Source of the DNA: a virus
DNA length: 35,644 nucleotides
IMG/VR virus record: IMGVR_UViG_3300030390_001779
Span: 1-35,644 of that record
Reading direction: 5' to 3' (one strand)
Of the stretch, positions 1 to 5,848 are shown one piece after another (within the stretch, counting starts at the first letter, position 1; the number at the start of each line of letters is the position of its first letter). Made by a program: the position numbers and the translations under genes. A model generated the notes under the pieces. The model had not been told where the DNA came from. It saw nothing but the letters and a program-made list of their open reading frames with translations, and ran no database searches.

Positions 1-44
1 TGTGGTATTGTAAGCCACAAGCGTTTTAATTCTTCTCTGTTCAT
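1..44 (-). CDS. 5' end of a leftward gene cut by the window edge
   Basis: An ATG at 44-42 on the minus strand opens a frame with no stop before position 1, giving 14 codons beginning MNREELKRLW. It starts two bases after the stop codon of the 36-codon gene at 47-157, the tight spacing of co-transcribed phage genes, so it probably belongs to the same leftward transcript. Too little is visible to name a family. Confidence 0.5.
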   Translation of the reverse strand, partial: MNREELKRLWLTIP

Positions 45-46
45 AC

Positions 47-157
47 TTAATACTTTGTTGTGCCGTTTTTAGCGATTAATGATTTGATTAGTGAGTCTAA
101 CTCTGCTAATGCTTGTTTTTGTTTATACTGTTTCCAGTGTTCTATTGCTTCGTACAT
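47..157 (-). CDS. Small hypothetical protein (36 aa)
   Basis: A 36-codon minus-strand frame begins MYEAIEHWKQYKQK and ends KNGTTKY. It is predicted to be mostly helical and polar, with many Lys, Gln and Glu, and has no membrane segment. Its ATG lies 20 bases downstream of a copy of the repeated two-box promoter-like motif (178-210), and the next gene begins two bases after its stop. The leader is A/T-rich (AAAAAAAATAAT before ATG) with no Shine-Dalgarno. That position supports a real gene despite its size. Function unknown; no family recognised. Confidence 0.55.
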   Translation of the reverse strand: MYEAIEHWKQYKQKQALAELDSLIKSLIAKNGTTKY

Positions 158-177
158 ATTATTTTTTTTATTACATT

Positions 178-210
178 TATATTATCCATTTTGTGTCGTA
201 TTTAGTTTGT
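178..210 (-). promoter_or_regulatory. Phage promoter-like motif, copy 1 (leftward)
   Basis: Read on the minus strand, box A ACAAACTAAATACGA (210-196) is followed after 7 bases by box B TGGATAATATA (188-178). The same boxes with the same spacing recur at 755-787, 1253-1285, 1422-1454 and, on the plus strand, 1495-1527. This copy overlaps the 3' end of the HAD-like gene and would drive the 36-codon gene starting at 157. Confidence 0.7.
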
Positions 211-753
211 GATAATTGATTTGCCACCTTGAACTAAAAAACCTTTTGGGTATTCTTTGAACATTTCTTTAACAGCTTCTACGTTACTAAACGCATCATC
301 TACAAAGTATATGTCATTTAAACCTGACGCTATTAAATTTTCTTGTATCCATTTAGCTTTTGCTTCGCCTGTTGAGTTGCCAAGACCTACTACATTTTGT
401 AGTTTTAGCTCGATATTTTGTGTTAATAACCACTCGTGTATTGCTTGCTCGCTGTCACTGTGTCGTGCTGTTAGTATGTATACTTGATCGTTACCATACT
501 TTTTTATTTGATTTTTTAACTTTTGAATGAGTGGACCTGGAGTGCCATCTGTTACTTGGTTGAAGTCTGTGAAATCAAAGCTATATCCTTCTGCTTTTAG
601 TTTTTCACCTACTTTAGGCCACTCATCAGACGTTACTGATATTGACTTATTGTTAAGAGTTGCATACACTACATTGTTGCTGAAACCTACTGTTTCGTCA
701 AAGTCGAAGATGCTTGCTCCGTGTGTTATTTTATTTAATTTATTCATATTCAT
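202..753 (-). CDS. HAD-superfamily phosphatase-like protein
   Basis: A 183-residue protein with HAD (haloacid dehalogenase-like) hydrolase motifs in the expected order: motif I FDFDET with nucleophile D17 and acid D19; motif II YILTAR with T95; a lysine-bearing stretch near residues 131-134 (motif III candidate); and motif IV FVDD with D152/D153. The family hydrolyses phosphoesters through an aspartyl-phosphate. Phage members of this size resemble the phosphatase half of polynucleotide kinase or nucleotide phosphatases, so a role in nucleotide or nucleic-acid end repair is plausible but not shown. A promoter-like motif ends one base before the ATG at 753; the second Met at 747 is an alternative start. 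Its stop overlaps the next promoter copy. Confidence 0.8.
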   Translation of the reverse strand: MNMNKLNKITHGASIFDFDETVGFSNNVVYATLNNKSISVTSDEWPKVGEKLKAEGYSFDFTDFNQVTDGTPGPLIQKLKNQIKKYGNDQVYILTARHSDSEQAIHEWLLTQNIELKLQNVVGLGNSTGEAKAKWIQENLIASGLNDIYFVDDAFSNVEAVKEMFKEYPKGFLVQGGKSIITN

Positions 754-754
754 C

Positions 755-787
755 TATATTATCCAATACTGTTCGTATTTAGTTTGT
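755..787 (-). promoter_or_regulatory. Phage promoter-like motif, copy 2 (leftward)
   Basis: Minus-strand box A ACAAACTAAATACGA (787-773) and box B TGGATAATATA (765-755) with 7 bases between. Box B ends two bases before the ATG of the HAD-like gene (753), so if box B is a -10-type element the transcript would start at or inside the annotated start codon. The right end of box A nearly touches the stop of the 29-codon ORF at 790. Confidence 0.7.
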
Positions 788-789
788 AC

Positions 790-879
790 TTAGTTTTTAA
801 AGTCGCTTGACTTAATTGCTGTGAACAAGTGTACTAACTGTAGTACTATCATTATTGTTGTTATTGTTATAAAATTCAT
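790..879 (-). CDS. Possible 29-residue membrane peptide
   Basis: A minus-strand frame from ATG 879 to TAA 790 encodes a 29-residue peptide with a hydrophobic N-terminal two thirds (MNFITITTIMIVLQLVHLF) and a polar tail ending SSDFKN. This is the composition of a single membrane-spanning phage peptide. The ORF exactly fills the gap between a tRNA-like hairpin and the promoter-like motif at 755-787. Its leader has no ribosome-binding site. It is short enough to be chance, but the gap-filling position favours a gene. Function unknown. Confidence 0.4.
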   Translation of the reverse strand: MNFITITTIMIVLQLVHLFTAIKSSDFKN

Positions 880-880
880 G

Positions 881-920
881 TTGTAGTATGAGAATCGAAC
901 TCACATAAACCATTACTACA
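881..920 (-). ncRNA. tRNA-like hairpin (T-arm plus acceptor-like stem)
   Basis: On the minus strand, TGTAGTA (920-914) pairs with TACTACA (888-882), and inside it TGAG (903-900) pairs with CTCA (892-889) around the loop TTCGATT (899-893). That loop is a canonical tRNA T-loop, and GTGAG/CTCAT would be an acceptable T-stem. A 10-base stretch fills the place where the D and anticodon arms should be, so this is not an ordinary tRNA. It could be a decayed tRNA, a tRNA-like RNA element, or coincidence. A second hairpin (944-968, stem CCAGT/ACTGG) lies just upstream. Confidence 0.3.
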
Positions 921-978
921 CTGTACTCATTCATTTTGATATACCAGTAAACAAGTGAAACTAACTGGACTTTTGCTA

Positions 979-1224
979 CTATGCTAACTTTAGATTTCTA
1001 CAGAAAGCTGGTATTGCATTTGAGTTTGTATAACTTTTATATTTAGCAAAACAATTCATTGAGTTAAATCTTTTTGAATGTGCATTATACACTTCATCAT
1101 GATTATAAGAAACATTTTCTTGTTTTTTATTAGTAAATGTTATTACTATATTTTTACCAATTAATGATTTTCTTATTACAAATCTTTTAGTTTTAAGTTC
1201 TTCAACTTTGTTTACATTTGACAT
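979..1224 (-). CDS. Hypothetical protein (81 aa)
   Basis: An 81-residue minus-strand protein starting MSNVNKVEELKTKRF. It is basic, with a beta-like stretch (KNIVITFTNKK, about residues 24-34) followed by a His/Tyr/Asn-rich part and two Cys (58 and 76). It lies 28 bases downstream of promoter-like copy 3 (1253-1285), an arrangement like the 36-codon gene and copy 1, which supports it as a real gene. No family recognised and no membrane segment. Confidence 0.6.
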   Translation of the reverse strand: MSNVNKVEELKTKRFVIRKSLIGKNIVITFTNKKQENVSYNHDEVYNAHSKRFNSMNCFAKYKSYTNSNAIPAFCRNLKLA

Positions 1225-1252
1225 ATTTAATTATTTATTTATTTGTTACGTT

Positions 1253-1285
1253 TATATTATCCATTTAACTTCGTATTTACATTGT
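1253..1285 (-). promoter_or_regulatory. Phage promoter-like motif, copy 3 (leftward)
   Basis: Minus-strand box A is the most divergent copy, ACAATGTAAATACGA (1285-1271); box B TGGATAATATA (1263-1253) is identical to copies 1 and 2 and the 7-base spacing is kept. It stands 28 bases upstream of the ATG at 1224. Confidence 0.65.
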
Positions 1286-1421
1286 AAAAGTATATACTTT
1301 ATTTGTTTGTTATTATTGCTTAGCAGATACTGCCCGCACTGTCACACTTCGCAATTGCCATTCGTATTCTTTATACTCGCTAAATGCTGCTCAACTACGA
1401 GTGTTTGTTTGTTGTTACATA

Positions 1422-1454
1422 TCTATTATCCAAATGCAGTCGTATATAGTTTGT
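1422..1454 (-). promoter_or_regulatory. Phage promoter-like motif, copy 4 (leftward, divergent)
   Basis: Minus-strand box A ACAAACTATATACGA (1454-1440) and box B TGGATAATAGA (1432-1422), spacing 7. It faces away from copy 5 with 40 bases between them. No convincing ORF lies between it and copy 3 (only 13 codons from an ATG near 1360), so its product may be an untranslated RNA or simply a second start for the leftward transcript. Confidence 0.6.
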
Positions 1455-1494
1455 AAATGTATATGTGAAATATAATATGTGAAAATTTATAAAT

Positions 1495-1527
1495 ACAAAC
1501 TAAAAACGAATTGACATGGATAATAAT
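1495..1527 (+). promoter_or_regulatory. Phage promoter-like motif, copy 5 (rightward)
   Basis: Plus-strand box A ACAAACTAAAAACGA (1495-1509) and box B TGGATAATAAT (1517-1527) with the same 7-base spacing as the four leftward copies. It is the only rightward copy found and lies upstream of the whole rightward cluster, so it is the best candidate for that cluster's first promoter. Confidence 0.65.
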
Positions 1528-1615
1528 AATATATAAATAAAATCACAAATGTAAAAGAAAAAACGAAAAAGTAGTATAAAACAGCGGGGCTGGGTTAGTA
1601 GAGGCCACTTTTGAT

Positions 1616-1658
1616 GGGGGAGGGGGTAGGCCTATATAGGGGGGGAACGCAGTACCCC
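1616..1658 (+). other. G-run tract, possible G-quadruplex
   Basis: Runs of 5, 5 and 7 G occur at 1616-1620, 1622-1626 and 1639-1645, with shorter runs at 1585-1588 and 1592-1594; a run of four C (1655-1658) could instead pair with the last G-run. This is a sharp compositional exception in a strongly A+T-rich sequence. It might be a G-quadruplex, an RNA hairpin in the leader, a replication element or a packaging/end site; the sequence alone does not decide. Confidence 0.45.
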
Positions 1659-1678
1659 AATATTTATAATGTTTTTTT

Positions 1679-1730
1679 TGTGACATTAGGCTATTAATAG
1701 TACTAGTAACAGGCAAGTGTCACACTTTTT
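1679..1730 (+). terminator. Inverted repeat followed by a T-run, possible attenuator
   Basis: TGTGACA (1679-1685) and TGTCACA (1718-1724) form a 7-bp stem followed by CTTTTT. The 32-base loop is long for an intrinsic terminator but contains the self-complementary CTATTAATAG (1691-1700) and TACTAGTA (1701-1708). Lying in the leader before the first rightward gene, it could be an attenuator; weak evidence. Confidence 0.3.
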
Positions 1731-1754
1731 GTAAATTACTCTTTTACTATGTAA

Positions 1755-1768
1755 TCATACTAGTATGA
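1755..1768. promoter_or_regulatory. 14-bp perfect palindrome, operator-like
   Basis: TCATACTAGTATGA is a perfect 14-bp palindrome ending 15 bases before the first rightward ATG. Its 8-bp core TACTAGTA also occurs at 1701-1708, exactly 57 bp upstream, as expected for paired sites of a dimeric DNA-binding protein. No cognate regulator is identified, though a winged-helix protein is encoded at 6617. Confidence 0.45.
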
Positions 1769-1783
1769 GAAACACAAACTACT

Positions 1784-2230
1784 ATGGCTTATAAAATGAA
1801 AGGATCTAAATTTTACGGTATGGGGAATAGTTCTCCGGCTAAGCACGGGACGACAGATGATTTTCTATATGGTAGAAATGGGCACAATCCAGATATTATG
1901 GAAGGTAAGCACGAAGATTGGCATACAGACAAGATAGAGGCGGAAAAGAAAAAACCATCTCCAAATAAGCAAAAAGTAAAAATAAAAGATCCAAGACCTA
2001 AAAAAGATAATTTAGCATATTTAGAGGGTGTAGATCCTTTTAACAAAGGGGAAATGGCGTTGGCACGTTATAAAAAAGACAAGCAACGGGCGGATTTAAA
2101 AAAACGGAGAGAAGGTACTAAAAAGATGTTAAACTGGGTTGATGAGCAAAATAGCAAGAAATTTCGAGGTATGATGGATAAACACATGGGTGTTGATCCA
2201 AGTAAGGAAATTAAGATAAAAAAGAAGTAG
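1784..2230 (+). CDS. Lysine-rich tagged protein (148 aa)
   Basis: A basic, polar 148-residue protein and first gene of the rightward cluster. Its N-terminus MAYKMKGSKFYGMG closely matches the start of the 8136 protein and, less closely, those at 2467 and 7687. It contains S-P-A-K near residue 17 and S-P-N-K-Q near residue 58, motifs repeated in other small proteins here. The rest is mostly charged and probably helical (KKDKQRADLKKRREGTKK). There is no membrane segment or enzyme motif. The tag and position suggest a virion-associated or DNA-binding role, which is inference. Similar short MKG-starting proteins occur, as far as I recall, in uncultured marine phages. Confidence 0.75.
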   Translation: MAYKMKGSKFYGMGNSSPAKHGTTDDFLYGRNGHNPDIMEGKHEDWHTDKIEAEKKKPSPNKQKVKIKDPRPKKDNLAYLEGVDPFNKGEMALARYKKDKQRADLKKRREGTKKMLNWVDEQNSKKFRGMMDKHMGVDPSKEIKIKKK

Positions 2231-2231
2231 T

Positions 2232-2465
2232 ATGAGAAACGCACCGCTACCAGGATTAATAAAGACATCGACAATGGGATATAAGAGAAATAGTCCTGAT
2301 GTAAATAAGAAAGTCAATGTAATACCTTCTGGTGATATAACAATGAAAGGTGTTGATTTTAAAGTTAAAGGCACGGATAATTTAGGCAACACAAAAATAA
2401 TGAAACCAGGTAAAAACTATAAGTTCCCTGGTAATATAGTAACAGAAACTAAATACAAAAAATAA
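2232..2465 (+). CDS. Conserved small phage protein (77 aa)
   Basis: A 77-residue protein starting one base after the preceding stop. The central part NSPDVNKK, IPSGDITMKGVDFKVKGTDN and GKNYKFPG resembles a short protein seen repeatedly in marine phage genomes (recognition from memory). It reads as alternating short beta strands with conserved Gly and Pro, so a small structural protein is plausible. It lies between two tagged lysine-rich genes in one operon. Function unknown. Confidence 0.7.
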   Translation: MRNAPLPGLIKTSTMGYKRNSPDVNKKVNVIPSGDITMKGVDFKVKGTDNLGNTKIMKPGKNYKFPGNIVTETKYKK

Positions 2466-2466
2466 T

Positions 2467-3606
2467 ATGGCATTTAAAATGAAAGGTTTTTCCATGCATC
2501 AAGGAACATCGCCGGCAAAAGCGTTTGTATCAGCTGCGCAAAGAAAAGCTGTGTGGGCATCTAAAAATGAGCAGTCACCAAACAAGCAGAAAAAAACTAA
2601 AGAAGATTTAATAAAAGAAGGCTTTACACCTGCTGATGCTGATAAAATGATTAAAGATGGTGCAACTACTGGAAGAACTGAACTTGCTAAAGCAAACACA
2701 TCAATTCAACTAGATCGGGCAAAAAAAGAAAAAGGTAAAACTGCTGATCCAAAAGCAACAAGTGAAACTATGGGAGGAGCAAGAACAACTAAAAAATCTA
2801 CAACTAAAAAATCTACTGTATCTGCACATGGTCAATTAAATGATGCAGAACTAGAATATCAAGAAGACTTAAAGAGATCAAAGGAAACGCCAAACAAACA
2901 AAAAGAAGTAGGTGGTACTGAAAGCAAAAAAGGTAATATATTTACTAGAAGAGGTAGAACGCAAAGATCTATAAATAAGGTTGAAAAAACTAAAAATAAA
3001 CTTAAAGATAACGCTAACAAAGAAGGTTTTGATACTAAAAAATCTAAAAAGTTAATAAAAAAAGTTATAAAGAAAACAGTTAAAAGAGATAAAAAAATTA
3101 CTAAGTACTTGACAAAAGATGCACCGTTAAAACATGCTCCTTGGGATAAAGCTCATAAACAAAAAGCTGCACATCCTAATACTGCTGAAGCTCACAATGC
3201 ATCTCCTACTAAGAAAAAAGGATTTCATAAAATGCCTGACGGAACAATGATGGCTGATTCAGCTATGAAACAAAAGAAAACAAAAGGTTTTGGGCCAAGA
3301 GCAGCTAAAGGTGATGATGATCAAAGCAAAGAGTTAGCAAGATCAAGATATGAAATGGGTATGTATAAAAATGATCCTACAGGACAAGCAAAACCTAAAC
3401 AAAGTGATTTTACACCAGCTTATGAAGGTGCTGATTACAGTAAAGATGAAATTCGTAGAATGTCTGAATCAGAGAAAATAGCAAAAATAGACGGATATAC
3501 TCCTAAAAAATCAAAAAAAGTAATGAAAGATGGTAGTAAAACTCAAACTCACCAAAAAGGTAAAGGTGCTGTTGATTTTACACCACATCAATTTAGAAAA
3601 AAATAG
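2467..3606 (+). CDS. Large lysine-rich tagged protein with repeated S/T-P-x-K motifs
   Basis: A 379-residue, extremely lysine-rich and low-complexity protein. It opens with MAFKMKGFSMHQGTSPAK, the best example of the shared tag. S/T-P-x-K motifs occur at residues 15-18 (SPAK), 37-40 (SPNK), 141-144 (TPNK), 246-249 (SPTK) and 345-348 (TPKK), plus basic clusters such as KKSKKLIKKVIKK near 191-203. Motifs of the SPKK class in histone tails bind the minor groove of A/T-rich DNA, so a DNA-binding or condensing role fits, but this is inference. No enzyme domain is visible. It starts one base after the previous stop. Confidence 0.75.
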   Translation: MAFKMKGFSMHQGTSPAKAFVSAAQRKAVWASKNEQSPNKQKKTKEDLIKEGFTPADADKMIKDGATTGRTELAKANTSIQLDRAKKEKGKTADPKATSETMGGARTTKKSTTKKSTVSAHGQLNDAELEYQEDLKRSKETPNKQKEVGGTESKKGNIFTRRGRTQRSINKVEKTKNKLKDNANKEGFDTKKSKKLIKKVIKKTVKRDKKITKYLTKDAPLKHAPWDKAHKQKAAHPNTAEAHNASPTKKKGFHKMPDGTMMADSAMKQKKTKGFGPRAAKGDDDQSKELARSRYEMGMYKNDPTGQAKPKQSDFTPAYEGADYSKDEIRRMSESEKIAKIDGYTPKKSKKVMKDGSKTQTHQKGKGAVDFTPHQFRKK

Positions 3607-3650
3607 GGAAACACCCTAAACCAAGTCAATATTAACCTAAAACCAAAAAA

Positions 3651-3941
3651 ATGACTTATCTATACTACAAGACCAGTATGACTGGCACAGTTAAACCAAA
3701 TGAAACAACAATTAACCATTGGAAACACCTCGCTGAAAAGAAAAATTGGCGAATAACCCAATTACCTAATGGATTTTACCAAACAGAATGCCAAAACCCT
3801 GACAAAGAAGGTGAGTGGCAAGATGTTACGCGTAGAGAAACTATAGAAGGAGCTGAATCTGCAATAAACGGTAGTGTTAAGCACTTTGCTGACAAATTAG
3901 AGGCTACGAAAGGGCCAAAGGTTGTAAAAACTTTCGAATAA
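3651..3941 (+). CDS. Hypothetical protein upstream of the chaperonin genes (96 aa)
   Basis: A compact mixed alpha/beta protein of 96 residues (MTYLYYKTSM, then TINHWKHLAEKKNWRITQLPNGFYQTEC). The pattern of a helix followed by a strand with W/R/L and NGFYQ suggests a small folded domain. An A/C-rich leader precedes it, similar in kind to the leader at 5780-5848. It ends 28 bases before the GroEL gene and is probably co-transcribed with it. No family recognised and no membrane segment. Confidence 0.65.
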   Translation: MTYLYYKTSMTGTVKPNETTINHWKHLAEKKNWRITQLPNGFYQTECQNPDKEGEWQDVTRRETIEGAESAINGSVKHFADKLEATKGPKVVKTFE

Positions 3942-3969
3942 TATACTTTAATCAAATTTAATTTAATAC

Positions 3970-5535
3970 ATGGAATACAATCAGCCTAGTACTATTGTCA
4001 AAGACTTAAACTTTGGCGATAATGCTAAAAATAAAATAGCAGCAGGCGTTATTAAGCTAGCTCAAGCAGTAAAATCAACCTTAGGAGCATCTGGAAAGTG
4101 CGTTATATACGAAGACGCCAGAGGACTTCCGGTCATAACAAAAGACGGTGTAACAGTAGCAGAATCTGTAGTCTTATTTGACCCGGTTGAAAATATGGGA
4201 GCTACTTTAATAAAAGAAGCGGCTAGAAATACGGTGAGAGAAGCAGGTGACGGTACTACAACAGCAACCGTCCTTGCTGAATCACTTTTAAAAGAAGTTA
4301 ATAGTTGCAATAAAGATGTGACTATAAGAGATATAAAAGATGGAATAAAATCTGGTCTTAAAAAAATTAACGATTATCTAAACGAAGTTTCTGTCAAGAT
4401 CGAAGGCGACATGCTCGAATCTGTTAGTTCAATAAGTTGTAATAATGATGCGGAACTAGGAAAGATTATAGCAGAAGCTTATACTAAAGTAGGTAAAGAT
4501 GGTGTGGTGTTAATGGAAGAGTCACCAACTGAAGAAACATACGTCGAAGTAGTTGATGGCGTACAAGTAGATTCAGGGCTCACATCTCCACATTTTGTTA
4601 CTGATAAGGACAAGCAAATTTGTGAGCTTGACAACCCGTTAGTATTAATAGTAACTTCAGAGATACCTAACATAAGAAAAATACAAACAGTATTAGAACA
4701 TGTTGTAAAAACTAAACGAGCACTACTTATTGTAGCTCCAGTTGATCAACAGGTAAAAGCTGCACTTCTTATGAATAAAGTAAAAGGTAATATAAAAATA
4801 AACATAGTTGACTTACCAGGCTTTGGTCCCACTAAAAACGATACTGTAGCAGACCTTGCTTTTCTTGTAGGTGCTAAGGTTATAAACGAAGAACTTGGTG
4901 ATGATTTGGATCTTATAGATATAGATTGTTTAGGTGAGGCATATACGTCTATAACAGATGATAAAAACACTGTGCTTACTATAGATACACCTGGTGATGA
5001 ATTACAAGAAAGAGTTAAAAGCATACAGAAGTTAATAGAAAAAGAAGATAAAAATCCTTTTTTTAAAAAGAAACACCAACAAAGATTAGCAATGCTTTCA
5101 GGATCAGTAGGTATGGTAAAAGTAGGCGCTGATTCTAAAGTTGAACTAAAAGAAAAGAAAGATAGAATAGAAGATGCTATATATGCTACAAAAGCAGCTT
5201 TGAAAGAAGGAATAGTTCCAGGTGGTGGAGTTGCATTATTAAACGCATCTCAAAAAATCACCGCTGAAGCGGTAGGTGAAGAAATACTACTTAAAGCTAT
5301 TACATCTCCTTTTAAAACTGTACTTAGCAACGCTGGAATAAAAACTACACGTAAATTTAAAGAAGGTGAAGGTATAGATGTAGTAACTGGACTATTTGTT
5401 AATATGAGTAAAGCTGGTATAATAGATCCGGTTTTGGTTACAAAATCGGCGCTGAAAAATGCAGTAAGCGTAGTATCAACAATTATATCTGCAGATTGTG
5501 TAATTTCAAATATGAGGATAGATGAAAGCAATTAA
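3970..5535 (+). CDS. groEL: Phage-encoded GroEL (Cpn60) chaperonin
   Basis: A 521-residue group I chaperonin subunit; bacterial GroEL is about 545. Nucleotide-binding elements are present: TLGASGK (37-43, P-loop region), ITKDGVTVA (56-64, catalytic Asp59), GDGTTTATVLA (93-103), IEDA (400-403, matching the GroEL Asp398 region) and GGGVALL (418-424). The family forms a double ring that folds proteins with ATP and a GroES lid. The C-terminus ends RIDESN without the usual Gly-Gly-Met tail, and the sequence is Cys- and Lys-rich compared with host GroELs, so it is a diverged phage type. The groES-like gene overlaps its end. A role in folding capsid or nozzle proteins is inferred. Confidence 0.95.
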   Translation: MEYNQPSTIVKDLNFGDNAKNKIAAGVIKLAQAVKSTLGASGKCVIYEDARGLPVITKDGVTVAESVVLFDPVENMGATLIKEAARNTVREAGDGTTTATVLAESLLKEVNSCNKDVTIRDIKDGIKSGLKKINDYLNEVSVKIEGDMLESVSSISCNNDAELGKIIAEAYTKVGKDGVVLMEESPTEETYVEVVDGVQVDSGLTSPHFVTDKDKQICELDNPLVLIVTSEIPNIRKIQTVLEHVVKTKRALLIVAPVDQQVKAALLMNKVKGNIKINIVDLPGFGPTKNDTVADLAFLVGAKVINEELGDDLDLIDIDCLGEAYTSITDDKNTVLTIDTPGDELQERVKSIQKLIEKEDKNPFFKKKHQQRLAMLSGSVGMVKVGADSKVELKEKKDRIEDAIYATKAALKEGIVPGGGVALLNASQKITAEAVGEEILLKAITSPFKTVLSNAGIKTTRKFKEGEGIDVVTGLFVNMSKAGIIDPVLVTKSALKNAVSVVSTIISADCVISNMRIDESN

Positions 5536-5779
5536 TAGATATATAATAGTAAATAAAATAAAAGCACAACCTAAAAAGGTTGCTGGTCTTATAATGACAG
5601 ACAATACCGATGTTGATAATAGGTATTTAAAAGCAGAAATAATATCGTGTGGAAACCTTGTGGAAGGATTAAAAGATGGTGATACGATATATTACGATAA
5701 ACACGCAGGACACGACATATCATGGAAAGATACTCTTTATAGAGTTATTCAAGATAGAGACGTTGTTCTCGTAGATTAA
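5522..5779 (+). CDS. groES: GroES-like co-chaperonin
   Basis: An 85-residue GroES-family protein; host GroES is about 97. RYIIVNKI is the first strand; KKVAGLIMTDNTDVDNRY matches the mobile loop, with the hydrophobic LIM that docks on GroEL; KAEIISCGN matches the GEVLAVGN strand; GDTIYYDKHAGH matches VGDIVIFNDGYG; and YRVIQDRDVVLVD is the C-terminal strand. The roof hairpin is short. The gene overlaps groEL by 14 bases, implying translational coupling with it. In bacteria groES normally precedes groEL; here the order is reversed. Confidence 0.88.
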   Translation: MKAINRYIIVNKIKAQPKKVAGLIMTDNTDVDNRYLKAEIISCGNLVEGLKDGDTIYYDKHAGHDISWKDTLYRVIQDRDVVLVD

Positions 5780-5848
5780 CCTAAACCACAACCCACAAAC
5801 CTTAAACTTAGAAACAAAAAACAAAATTAATAATTAAAAAAAAAAAAA

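Larger units (their letters stand above)
1457..1783. promoter_or_regulatory. Divergent control region between leftward and rightward clusters
   Basis: A 327-base stretch without a supported gene. From left to right it holds a 10-base direct repeat ATATGTGAAA (1461-1470 and 1475-1484), the rightward promoter-like copy 5, a tract with several G-runs (1585-1645), an inverted repeat TGTGACA/TGTCACA (1679-1685 and 1718-1724) followed by a C and five Ts, and two palindromes sharing the core TACTAGTA. If copy 5 is a promoter, the first rightward gene (1784) has a 5' leader of roughly 250 bases. Confidence 0.65.

Noticed and set aside
527-793. 88-codon plus-strand ORF
   Set aside because: It is antisense to the HAD-like gene, whose motifs are clear, and extends over promoter copy 2.
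881-978. A complete tRNA gene on the minus strand around the TTCGATT loop
   Set aside because: I could not find a matching 5' acceptor strand, a D-loop with GG, or a 7-base anticodon loop at the right distance; only the T-arm and an acceptor-like stem are convincing.
1208-1456. 82-codon plus-strand ORF
   Set aside because: It runs through two copies of the promoter-like motif in the opposite direction, overlaps the start of the 979-1224 gene, and has a composition of translated A/T-rich non-coding DNA (I, Y, L, C).
1585-1658. Cos or pac site call for the G-run tract
   Set aside because: Nothing in the sequence shows a genome end or cleavage; read-end data would be needed.
3610-3623. Short hairpin AGGG/CCCT just after the 2467 gene as a terminator
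   Set aside because: The stem is about five base pairs with no T-run afterwards; too weak to call.
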